From: Bacteroidota bacterium
GTDB taxonomy: Bacteria > Bacteroidota > Ignavibacteria > Ignavibacteriales > Melioribacteraceae
Direction: 5' to 3'
NCBI GenBank assembly: GCA_021812705.1
Contig: JAKAMT010000007.1
Location: forward strand, 1-43,618
Length of the DNA stretch: 43,618 bases
How positions within the stretch are numbered: position 1 is the stretch's first letter; each line of letters begins with the position of its first letter. The notes below the pieces were generated by a model, which had not been told where the DNA came from, did no database searches, and worked only from the letters and a program-made list of their open reading frames with translations. A program made the translations under genes and the position numbers. This document shows positions 7,098 to 15,092 of this stretch, in pieces.

Positions 7098-9076
7098 ATG
7101 ATTTAGCTGATCCCGGATATAGTTTATTCATTGTTGCATTTGCAATTCAATTACTCGCGATAGTTTTTCTTTCTATCAGGAATGAACGCACTGCATTGTT
7201 TTCATCAAGTATTGTCCTAGTCATCGGTCTGATACTCGGCCTCATTTCAACATTTTCTTCGGCTCTCTTTTCTTCAGTGGAAATTCCGGGAAGAACTTTT
7301 TTTTCAAATTGGATACGTCTTGACGGATTGAGCATTTATTTCATATTTATTATACAGCTTGTTGCAATTCCAACTACAGTCTCCGGCATCTCATACCTTA
7401 ATCATTACATCGATCAGAAGAGATCTGTTAAAAGCTTTTTCATATTCTATATAATTCTTTTAATCTCAACTCAGTTTGTAGTAATTGCAAATCAGACAAT
7501 ATTTTTCCTGGTCAGTTGGGAAGTGATGAGCATGTCGGCCTATCTTGCAATGATTCTTGAGCGTGAAAAGGAAGAAGTTCAACGCGGAAGTTTCTACTAT
7601 TTTGCCGCGTCGCATGTTCTGATTTTTATCCTCTATATAATGTTTTTCCTGCTTCATCATCAGACGGGGAGCTGGTACTTCAGCGATTACCATCTCTCAT
7701 TTTCTTCAGGTATTGTTGTTCCATTAATTTTCATCCTGTCATTGATTGGATTCGGAATCAAAGCCGGATTCATACCGTTCCATTTCTGGCTTCCGCAGGC
7801 GCACCCGATTGCTCCGACTGTACTAAGCGCTTTTTTATCCGGCGTAATTATTAAAATGGGTATTTACGGAATTTTCAGGACGTTTCTTTTTCTTAAGCCG
7901 GTTCCCGAGTGGTGCGGATGGCTTCTGCTGATTGTGGGTATGATCAGCGCAATATTCGGCGTATGGTATGCACTTGCCCAGCATGATATTAAACGACTGC
8001 TTGCATATCACTCCGTGGAAAATATCGGCATTATTGGAATAGGTATCGGTATAGGATTTATTGGCTCGGCTAATAATCTCTCCTCTGTTCAAGTGCTTGG
8101 ATTCGGCGGGGCGCTCCTGCATACCTTGAACCATGCGATATTTAAAAGCCTTCTGTTCATCGGAAGCGGTGTTATTTATAGAAATCTCGGAATAAGAAAT
8201 ATTGAATTGATGGGAGGACTGATCCACCGCGCAAAATATATTGCGCTCTTTTTTCTGGCGGGATCTGTCGCGATAAGCGGAATTCCTCCGTTTAACGGTT
8301 TTATCTCCGAGTTCATCGTCTATACCGGATTTTTCAAAACCGCAAATGAACTGAAAAATTATTATCCAATTTTAATGCTGATGTTTGTAGTCGGGCTGGC
8401 ATTTGTCGGAGGACTTGCGGTTGGGTGTTTCACAAAAGTAAATTCAGTAATCTTTTTGGGAAGTGAAAGGAGAGAAGTGAAGAGATTTCATTCTTCCATT
8501 TACGATTATGTTTCGCTTGGCTTTTTATCTTTGCTCTGCATTTTGATAGGATTTTATCCGCAGCCGTTTGTAGGCGTAGTTAATAAAGTAATCTCATCCG
8601 GTTTTTTAAACGGGAATAGTTCTTCGGCATTAATTAATATTGACTGGCACTACTTCACTCTAATATTTTCGTCCCTCGCAATAGGAATTATCCTTTTGTA
8701 TCTGCTAAAATTAAAACTTGAAAAGAAATATGGAAGAAGAACTTCTGCTGCATGGGGCTGCGGATATGAAAATCTTACTCCGCGAATGCAATATTCGGCA
8801 TCATCATTTGCAGATGAGCTGAACACAATCCCAAAAACAATTCTGGTTTATCAAAAAGAAGTTGAAATATCAGATTCTCCCTATCCTGTTTCCTCCGGAT
8901 TTGAAAGTCATTCTAAAGATTTTGTTGACTACAAGATAGTTCTGCCTCTTTTCAATTTTTTAAGATCGCTTGCCGCAAGAATCGGATTTTTAAGTCAGAC
9001 TGATATCCGTTACTACATTGCATTCATTTTAATAATAATTTCAATTTACGGATTGATAGCGTTTCTATGGGTTTAA
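7094..9076 (+). CDS. hyfB: HyfB-like proton/ion-pumping membrane subunit (NuoL family)
   Basis: This 660-residue polytopic protein is of the NuoL/M/N-MrpA antiporter family as found in group 4 hydrogenase-type complexes. Conserved proton-path residues are present: the Glu of SWEVMSMSAY, the Lys of GFGIKAGFIPFHFWLPQAHP, and the His/Lys region GALLHTLNHAIFKSLLF. The C-terminal extension after about residue 540 contains GCGYENLTPRMQYSA, typical of HyfB/HycC. It starts within the stop of the EIIA gene and overlaps the next gene by ten bases. It would form the distal antiporter module that couples redox chemistry to H+ or Na+ transport. Confidence 0.93.
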   Translation: MNDLADPGYSLFIVAFAIQLLAIVFLSIRNERTALFSSSIVLVIGLILGLISTFSSALFSSVEIPGRTFFSNWIRLDGLSIYFIFIIQLVAIPTTVSGISYLNHYIDQKRSVKSFFIFYIILLISTQFVVIANQTIFFLVSWEVMSMSAYLAMILEREKEEVQRGSFYYFAASHVLIFILYIMFFLLHHQTGSWYFSDYHLSFSSGIVVPLIFILSLIGFGIKAGFIPFHFWLPQAHPIAPTVLSAFLSGVIIKMGIYGIFRTFLFLKPVPEWCGWLLLIVGMISAIFGVWYALAQHDIKRLLAYHSVENIGIIGIGIGIGFIGSANNLSSVQVLGFGGALLHTLNHAIFKSLLFIGSGVIYRNLGIRNIELMGGLIHRAKYIALFFLAGSVAISGIPPFNGFISEFIVYTGFFKTANELKNYYPILMLMFVVGLAFVGGLAVGCFTKVNSVIFLGSERREVKRFHSSIYDYVSLGFLSLLCILIGFYPQPFVGVVNKVISSGFLNGNSSSALINIDWHYFTLIFSSLAIGIILLYLLKLKLEKKYGRRTSAAWGCGYENLTPRMQYSASSFADELNTIPKTILVYQKEVEISDSPYPVSSGFESHSKDFVDYKIVLPLFNFLRSLAARIGFLSQTDIRYYIAFILIIISIYGLIAFLWV

Positions 9077-9990
9077 CTTTTTTACAGGGAATTATCTCAA
9101 TAATCGTGATTATGGCTCTCGCGCCATTGTTTGCCGGAATGGTGAACAAACAAAAAGCGATTTTAACCGGCCGGATCGGAGCGCCGGTTCTTCAGCCTTA
9201 CTATGAGCTGATTCGTCTCTTCAAAAAAGAAACTATTAATGCCGGCACTTCTTCCTTCATAAGTAGAATTTCACCATTGATCAATCTCGTTTCTATGATC
9301 GTGGCCGCGGCAATGCTTCCGGTAGGGTTCTGGAAACCGATAATCAGTTTTAACGGCGATATAATTCTGTTCGCTTATATTCTTGGTCTTGCCCGTTTTT
9401 TTCAGATCCTTGCTGCAATGGATATCGGCAGTTCATTCGAAGGAATGGGCGCTGCGCGCGAGGCAACGTTTGCTCTCTTTGCCGAACCGATCTTCTTTTT
9501 TACGATAGGGAGTATCTCATTTATCAGCGGTTATAATTCTTTATTCGATATTTACCATTCAATTCAGCTGAATAATGTCTCGTATGAAGTATTTATAATC
9601 GTCTGCTCAATTTCCGTTTTTATGCTTGCTGTTACGGAATGTTCAAGAATGCCGGTTGATGATCCAAACACGCATCTCGAGCTCACGATGATTCACGAAG
9701 TAATGATACTCGATAATTCAGGCATCGATCTGTTTCTTTACCAGTACTCAAGCTATATCAAACTCTTTATCTATGCGCTTCTTGAAATTTCTTTTTTCTA
9801 TCCGTTCAGTCAGAAGAGCAATTCTGTGGGGATTTTAATCTTCATCACCGGAAGTGTCGCGCTTACTTTTGTCCTTGGAATAGTTGAAACCATTACTTCA
9901 AGATACAGGATGAAAAATATTCCGCAGTATCTACTCTTTGCGACCGCTATCGGAATTTTAAATTTGCTGATCTATACTTTTACAAAATGA
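9067..9990 (+). CDS. hyfC: HyfC-like membrane anchor subunit (NuoH family)
   Basis: This 307-residue membrane protein is homologous to NuoH/HycD/HyfC. The first cytoplasmic loop carries ILTGRIGAPVLQPYYELIRL, a hallmark of the subunit that joins membrane arm to the hydrophilic module. Near residue 200 is the conserved acidic stretch CSRMPVDDPNTHLELT followed by MIHEVMI. About eight hydrophobic helices are seen. The ATG lies inside the 3' end of the hyfB-like gene. Nothing is truncated. Confidence 0.93.
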   Translation: MGLTFLQGIISIIVIMALAPLFAGMVNKQKAILTGRIGAPVLQPYYELIRLFKKETINAGTSSFISRISPLINLVSMIVAAAMLPVGFWKPIISFNGDIILFAYILGLARFFQILAAMDIGSSFEGMGAAREATFALFAEPIFFFTIGSISFISGYNSLFDIYHSIQLNNVSYEVFIIVCSISVFMLAVTECSRMPVDDPNTHLELTMIHEVMILDNSGIDLFLYQYSSYIKLFIYALLEISFFYPFSQKSNSVGILIFITGSVALTFVLGIVETITSRYRMKNIPQYLLFATAIGILNLLIYTFTK

Positions 9991-9997
9991 ACTGAAT

Positions 9998-10630
9998 ATG
10001 GAAAATGTATTAAGCATATTATTCTGCCTCTCATTGTTTTACGTGGTTGTTACTTCGCGGGTAAAGGCATATGTGACGGTATTGCGGTTCCAGGGGATTA
10101 TATTGTCTGTCCTTCTCGTAATCCCGTTTATCTATAATTTTTCAATATTCGGAATTATTCTGCCGGCAACATTGCTGCTGGTAAAAGTATTTCTCATTCC
10201 GGGCTATATAAATAAAGTTATTCTAGATCTCGATATAAAGAGAAGAATTGAACCGCCGATTCAGCAGATGATATTTCTTCCCCTTGTAATCGCAACAATG
10301 ATTATAGTATTTCTCGCGTCCAGCATTCTCTCAAAAATTACAGAGCTGGATGTAATTCCGTTTGCTTCCGGATTCTCGGCGATTATTATCGGCATATACC
10401 TGATTATTTTCCGGAGGAAACTGATAATTCATGTCTGCGGTTTTCTGATTCTTGAAAACGGAATTTTCCTCTTCGGTACTGCGGTCGCATCGGAACTTCC
10501 GATGATGATTGAACTCGGCACATTGCTCGATATCTTTGTTGTTGTATTCCTCATGGGAATTGCATTGAATAGGATAAGAGGCACTTTCGCGGGATTTGAA
10601 GCAACGCATCTTGGGAGACTGAAAGACTGA
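9998..10630 (+). CDS. hyfE: HyfE-like small membrane subunit (NuoK-related)
   Basis: This 210-residue protein with about six to seven hydrophobic helices is at the position and of the length of HyfE in hydrogenase-4 operons. The C-terminal half contains CGFLILENGIFLFG and ELGTLLDIFVVVFLMGIALNR, characteristic of HyfE and related to NuoK. It begins seven bases after the hyfC-like stop, and its last base is the first of the next gene, consistent with tight co-translation. It contributes part of the E-channel region of the membrane arm. Confidence 0.9.
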   Translation: MENVLSILFCLSLFYVVVTSRVKAYVTVLRFQGIILSVLLVIPFIYNFSIFGIILPATLLLVKVFLIPGYINKVILDLDIKRRIEPPIQQMIFLPLVIATMIIVFLASSILSKITELDVIPFASGFSAIIIGIYLIIFRRKLIIHVCGFLILENGIFLFGTAVASELPMMIELGTLLDIFVVVFLMGIALNRIRGTFAGFEATHLGRLKD

Positions 10631-12084
10631 TGCTCGAATTTTCTATTTTTATATTGATTCCACTCGCTTCGGCAGGATTATGTTATCTGATTAAAAATTT
10701 GCGTGTGCAATATGCAATCTCTCTCTTTGTATCTACAATCCATCTCGGGTTATCGCTGGCTGTTTTTCTAGGTCTGCATCACACACTATTACCGACTTTT
10801 TTCGGCGTTGATTCGCTCAGCAAATTTTTTATACTGATTCTCTCCAACGTTTATTTCTGGGTCGTTCTCGTTTCCTATTCTTATCTTAAAAGACCCGTGA
10901 TGCCGAGAGCCGAAGAGGGAAAGCGGTTTTACTTTATGCTTTTGAATTTTTATCTGGCCGCCAATTCTGCGGCAATGTTGAGCAGTCATTTCGGAATGTA
11001 TTGGGTTGCAGCCGAAGCAACAACTCTAAGCGTGGCTCCGCTGATCTATTTTTACCGCAATGAAGAATCACTTGAAGCAATGTGGAAATACCTCTTTCTG
11101 GTCTCTATCGGAATTGCGTTCGCGTTCATTGGAATTTTATTACTGACTCTCTCGGCTAAAGGGACTTCGCTGGCGGGAGGACAATTATTCTTCTGGGAAT
11201 TCATACGAAAAGCCGGTCAGTTAAATCCGATCTGGTTGAAAGCCAGTTTTGTGTTCATCTTTGTAGGACTGAGTACAAAAATTGGAATTGCGCCGATGCA
11301 TTCGGGCGATATCGATGCCACAAGCAATGCCCCGAGTCCGATTGCAGCCTTGATGTCCGGCTCGCTCCGGTTGACCGCACTTCTCGGAGTCTTGAGAATT
11401 TTTCAGATCATCCGGCCCACTTCTTCATTTGAGTTCGCGAAAACGCTCCTCATTATCGGTGCTTTGCTCTCGCTCTTTGTAGCATTCGTATTTATGTTCA
11501 GAGTGAATAATTATAAACGGTTGCTCGCATATTCAAGCGTTGAGCATCTCGGACTAATTTCTCTCGGATTGGGAATAGGGGGATTGGCTTTTGTCGGCGC
11601 ACTGTATCATGCAATCTATAATTCGATTACTAAAGTAGTTCTCTTCCTTATGGCGGGAAATATTCACAGCCGGTTTAAATCGCGCGAAGTGGATAAAATC
11701 AGGTCGGTCCTGAATGTTTTGCCGAAAACCGGATGGCTCTTTATCCTGGCATTTATGGCTATCTCCGGAATACCTCCGCTTGGAATATTTTTTAGTGAGA
11801 TAAAAATATTTGAAGGAATTCTTTTCTCAGATAAACCGTATCTGCTCGCAGTGGTTATGTTTTTTCTCCTCTTCATTTTTGTGAATATGGGCAAAATAAT
11901 TTTTACTATGCTCTACAAAAAAGGAGATGATGATAAACTGCAGAGTGGAGTCGAGAAATTTGAACTTACTCATTTTGTGGCTATTGTTTTGCTGATTCTA
12001 TTGGTCGCAATTGCGGTTGCCGCGCCGGATAAGGTTAACCTGAATATTATTGATATCGCAAAAGATTTTGGTGTAAAATTATGA
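10630..12084 (+). CDS. hyfF: HyfF-like antiporter-type membrane subunit
   Basis: This 484-residue member of the NuoN/M family is placed as HyfF in hydrogenase-4 clusters. The helix with the conserved Glu is YWVAAEATTLS, the broken helix 7 carries Lys in STKIGIAPMHSGDIDATSNAP (about residues 216-237), and AYSSVEHLGLISLGLG followed by ALYHAIYNSITKVVLF gives the second Lys/His element. GDIDATSNAPSP is the variant usual for HyfF. Like hyfB, it should be an ion-translocating unit, so the complex would have two antiporter-like subunits. The stop overlaps the next ATG (ATGA). Confidence 0.92.
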   Translation: MLEFSIFILIPLASAGLCYLIKNLRVQYAISLFVSTIHLGLSLAVFLGLHHTLLPTFFGVDSLSKFFILILSNVYFWVVLVSYSYLKRPVMPRAEEGKRFYFMLLNFYLAANSAAMLSSHFGMYWVAAEATTLSVAPLIYFYRNEESLEAMWKYLFLVSIGIAFAFIGILLLTLSAKGTSLAGGQLFFWEFIRKAGQLNPIWLKASFVFIFVGLSTKIGIAPMHSGDIDATSNAPSPIAALMSGSLRLTALLGVLRIFQIIRPTSSFEFAKTLLIIGALLSLFVAFVFMFRVNNYKRLLAYSSVEHLGLISLGLGIGGLAFVGALYHAIYNSITKVVLFLMAGNIHSRFKSREVDKIRSVLNVLPKTGWLFILAFMAISGIPPLGIFFSEIKIFEGILFSDKPYLLAVVMFFLLFIFVNMGKIIFTMLYKKGDDDKLQSGVEKFELTHFVAIVLLILLVAIAVAAPDKVNLNIIDIAKDFGVKL

Positions 12085-13559
12085 AACTGATCGAAGTTCA
12101 GAATAATCAGATGTTCAAAATTGATGATATCCGCTTTACCGGAAAAGAGGAATTCAGAGATACTATTGCTGAACTGATGCTTAACGGAAGCAGATTGATT
12201 TCTCTTACTCCAGTTGACCCGGATAATCCGAAAAAAATATTCGCCGCGTTGACTGACAAAAATTTTTCGGTTATATATCTGAGCGGGTGCGACTTTAACG
12301 GGTCAGCACTTGAATACGAATCCTTTGCAAACGATTTTCCACAGACAAATTATTTCGAATGCGAACTTGCCGAAAATTACGGCATAATGCCGTTGAATCA
12401 TCCGTGGCTCAGACCTGTAAGAAAACAGAATGTGATAATGGGAAATATACCGTATCACTTTTTCCAGTTGAAGGGAGAAGAGGTTCATGAAGTTGCGGTG
12501 GGACCGATCCACGCGGGAGTCATTGAACCGGGTCATTTCAGATTTCAGTGCCATGGCGAACTTGTTTATAATCTCGAAATTAATTTGGGTTACCAGCACA
12601 GGGGAGTGGAAAAATTATTTCTTCAGTTGAATTCTGATCAACGAATTATTTTGTCGGAATCAATTGCGGGCGATACCGCGCTCGGCCATGCATTTGCGCA
12701 CTGCCACGCGATTGAAAGTTTATCGAATATACAACTGAGTCTGCGCGCTAAAGTGATAAGAACTGTAGCCGCGGAGATCGAAAGAGTAGCAATGCATCTC
12801 TCCGGACTGGGAGGTATTGCAAATGATGTTGGTTTCGCTCTCCCGTCAGCTTCATACGGAAGATTGCGCACACTAGCCATTAATAGTCTCGCGCTGATTT
12901 GCGGATCAAGATTCGGCAGGGGATTGTTTGTATATGGCGGAGTCCGTTACGATATCGATAATGAAATAAAAAATTCCGTGATGGAAAACCTGAATACAAT
13001 ATTGAATGATGTTCGGCAAGTCAACGACTATATGTTCTCGTCGGTAGGTGCGCTTTCTCGTTTCGAGGAAACGGGAATTGTAAGCAAAGATCTTGCTCAG
13101 AGTATCGGATTGGTCGGTCTGGCCGCCCGCTCGTCAGGACTTGAAGAGGATGTCCGGATTAATTTTCCATACAGCGCCTACCGTTATAATCCTGTCTCTA
13201 TGATAACATTATCGACCGGTGATGTTTTCGCGCGGGCCCGTTTGCGCGCGCTTGAAATTGATGAGACGTTGCGGTTCATAATCGAACAGCTCGAGAATCT
13301 TCCTGAAGGAGAGATTAAAGCCGGATCCGGAAAAACAGTGCCTGGCTCCGCTGTAATCTCGATGATCGAGGGATGGCGCGGAGAAATTGTTCATTCGGTA
13401 TTTACAGACTCCGAAGGGAAATTGATGAATTATAAAATCAAAGATCCTTCATTTAATAATTGGTATGGATTGAGTCTGGCATTACGCGAGACTGGCATTT
13501 CGGATTTCCCGCTGTGTAATAAAAGTTTTGATCTGTCGTATGCCGGTCACGATTTATAA
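12081..13559 (+). CDS. hyfG: HyfG-like large subunit lacking Ni-binding cysteines (Ehr-type)
   Basis: This 492-residue protein fuses a NuoC-like N-terminal part (about 1-125) to a NuoD/HyfG-like catalytic part (GPIHAGVIEPGHFRF at 141-155, LGYQHRGVEKL at 169-179). In true [NiFe] hydrogenases two CxxC pairs bind nickel. Here the first motif reads E193-S-I-A-G-D-T199, with Ala196 and Thr199 at the Cys positions. The second, near the C-terminus, reads D484-L-S-Y-A-G-H490, with Ser486 and Gly489 there. All four ligands are therefore missing, which rules out normal hydrogenase chemistry and matches the energy-converting hydrogenase-related (Ehr) complexes. No C-terminal maturation peptide is present. 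The last 105 codons are duplicated at 20845-21162. Confidence 0.92.
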   Translation: MKLIEVQNNQMFKIDDIRFTGKEEFRDTIAELMLNGSRLISLTPVDPDNPKKIFAALTDKNFSVIYLSGCDFNGSALEYESFANDFPQTNYFECELAENYGIMPLNHPWLRPVRKQNVIMGNIPYHFFQLKGEEVHEVAVGPIHAGVIEPGHFRFQCHGELVYNLEINLGYQHRGVEKLFLQLNSDQRIILSESIAGDTALGHAFAHCHAIESLSNIQLSLRAKVIRTVAAEIERVAMHLSGLGGIANDVGFALPSASYGRLRTLAINSLALICGSRFGRGLFVYGGVRYDIDNEIKNSVMENLNTILNDVRQVNDYMFSSVGALSRFEETGIVSKDLAQSIGLVGLAARSSGLEEDVRINFPYSAYRYNPVSMITLSTGDVFARARLRALEIDETLRFIIEQLENLPEGEIKAGSGKTVPGSAVISMIEGWRGEIVHSVFTDSEGKLMNYKIKDPSFNNWYGLSLALRETGISDFPLCNKSFDLSYAGHDL

Positions 13560-13653
13560 AATAGATTCTAGGATCACCTTAATTACGGGTGTAAATGAGT
13601 ACAGATTTATTTGAATGAATATCGGCTGATATTATTAAGAAAAATAATTATTT

Positions 13654-14400
13654 ATGAAAGACGCAATTAAAATAAGAATACTTCAGGGTGATCCGGTTAT
13701 TCACGATGTAAAAAACGCATCTCTCCCAAAATTGTTCCGCGGATTGCCGGTTATAGAAGATAAACCGTGCCTCACCGGCTGCACGAGCTGTGCCGAAATC
13801 TGCCCGACAAACGCGATCAAGTTAAATCCCGTAAGTATAGATATTGGTTTATGCGTTTTTTGCCCTTTGTGCGAAGAAGCCTGTCCCGAAAAATTAATCC
13901 ATTTTACGAACGATTATAATACGGCATCAGAAGTCAGAGAAAAATTAATTGTAACTAATAAAACAAAAAGTATTACTCCGGAAAAAGCTTCGGAGAAGAT
14001 CAGGAACTATTTTGGTCGATCTCTGAAACTGCGTCAGATATCTGCCGGCGGGTGCAACGGATGCGAACTTGAATTAAATGCTCTCGGCAATGTTAATTTT
14101 GATATGGGCAGATACGGTATTGAATTTGTCGCCTCGCCCCGGCATGCCGATGGAATTGTTATAACCGGTCCCATAACTGAAAATATGTCTAAGGCCGTCG
14201 AAATATGTTTCGATGCCGTCCCGAATCCAAAAATAATTATTCTTGTTGGTACCTGCGCTATTTCTTGCGGCATCTTTAAGAATTCAACCAAGCTACAACG
14301 GAAATTCCTCAATGAAAATAAAATTGACCTTTTTATTCCAGGCTGCCCGCCCCATCCGCTGACTTTTATAAACGGATTATTAGATTGGCTTGATAAATAA
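13654..14400 (+). CDS. Fused HyfH/HyfI-like iron-sulfur subunit, copy 1
   Basis: This 248-residue protein joins two units usually encoded separately. The N-terminal 85 residues form a polyferredoxin module with two 4Fe-4S sites: C39, C43, C46, C50 and C67, C70, C73, C77. From about 115 onward comes the NuoB/hydrogenase small-subunit module, with proximal cluster ligands C134 and C137 (GGCNGCELE), C201 (VGTCAIS) and C231 (PGCPP), all present. Thus the electron path to the large-subunit site is intact even though the Ni site is lost. It starts 94 bases after hyfG. A 93%-like copy is at 21255-22001; one difference is an extra Cys205 here. Confidence 0.92.
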   Translation: MKDAIKIRILQGDPVIHDVKNASLPKLFRGLPVIEDKPCLTGCTSCAEICPTNAIKLNPVSIDIGLCVFCPLCEEACPEKLIHFTNDYNTASEVREKLIVTNKTKSITPEKASEKIRNYFGRSLKLRQISAGGCNGCELELNALGNVNFDMGRYGIEFVASPRHADGIVITGPITENMSKAVEICFDAVPNPKIIILVGTCAISCGIFKNSTKLQRKFLNENKIDLFIPGCPPHPLTFINGLLDWLDK

Positions 14401-14649
14401 TTTAATCGGTCGGTTATCAGTCAAATATTCAATTTTTAAATATCGCAAATCAGTCTGATAACTCATGAATTGCATAATCATCTCTACTTCCTTCAATATG
14501 GATAGTATTACACCGAGATCAATAATTATAAATGTGGGTTTTATCAGTATCGACAACAATGTCTGCTAAAAAAATAATTTTTATAAAAATCATATTTTAC
14601 TTTATATAACAGTTTTCAAAAATTATCTTTACCCAACAGTAAATCAAAA

Positions 14650-14814
14650 ATGAAAAGCACAACGCAAAATATCCAATCTGATTTTACAAGTGCCGGATCG
14701 GGCATTACGGGTGTTGTGCCAATTTCTATTAATAACTTTCCTTCACTTATTCTACTAGGGATTAATATTATTATTCTAAGCCTGCTCGGTAGTCTAATTA
14801 CTGTGATAGGCTAA
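14650..14814 (+). CDS. 54-residue Ile/Leu/Val-rich membrane peptide, copy 1
   Basis: A short frame of 54 codons starts MKSTTQNIQSDFTSAG and has a single hydrophobic helix in its C-terminal half (LILLGINIIILSLLGSLI). The same-length frame exists in the second copy of the segmental duplication (22250-22414) with no indels or stops, which supports it being a real gene. The N-terminal half has changed considerably while the helix is kept. There is no good ribosome site (AAATCAAAA before the ATG). The Bacteroidota-type -7 element present before copy 2 is degraded here (TATCTTTA at 14624-14631). Function is unknown. Confidence 0.5.
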   Translation: MKSTTQNIQSDFTSAGSGITGVVPISINNFPSLILLGINIIILSLLGSLITVIG

Positions 14815-14869
14815 GACATAATAGGTTGACCCAAAATCAGATCAAAATATTGGTTAAACAAGTAGAACA

Positions 14870-14974
14870 AAAGACAGGGCAAGAGAGATTGAAGGTGTGC
14901 CCAAGTTGGGGCGTCCTGAAAATTTTATACCGACTGTAAAAAGGGAAATGGCCGACCCTAAAAAGGCGCAATGA
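14870..14974 (+). pseudogene. C-terminal relic of a second SulP transporter
   Basis: In the frame ending TGA at 14972-14974 the sequence reads KDRAREIEGVPKLGRPENF, then IPTVKREM and a short tail. This aligns without gaps to the end of the SulP protein at 4619-6337 ([18 protein letters not shown], then VATVKREM). No start codon or upstream transporter sequence remains. The left edge coincides with the end of the segmental duplication. It shows that a further copy of the transporter once stood here, and was deleted except for the last 30 or so codons. Confidence 0.8.
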
Positions 14975-15092
14975 TAGATGTGATTTTTATCTATTGTGAC
15001 TTATCCGTAAAAGATTATATTAGAACATATTCGAGGGCAATTATTCTTTAATTAACTGAGAAAGGGAAAATATATCTTTTAAGGAGGGTATT

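Larger units (their letters stand above)
13243..14870 (+). repeat. Segmental duplication, copy 1
   Basis: From 13243 to about 14870 the sequence is closely similar to 20846-22470. The repeat covers the last 105 codons of hyfG, the fused HI-type subunit, about 250 bases of intergenic DNA and a 54-codon ORF. At its right end it abuts a SulP 3' relic that is absent from copy 2. No insertion sequence or target repeat is visible at the ends. Both coding and non-coding parts are conserved, so the duplication is fairly recent. Confidence 0.93.

Noticed and set aside
12081-14400. Functional [NiFe] hydrogenase
   Set aside because: The large subunit has none of the four Ni-ligand cysteines and no maturation peptide, so hydrogen chemistry is not supported.
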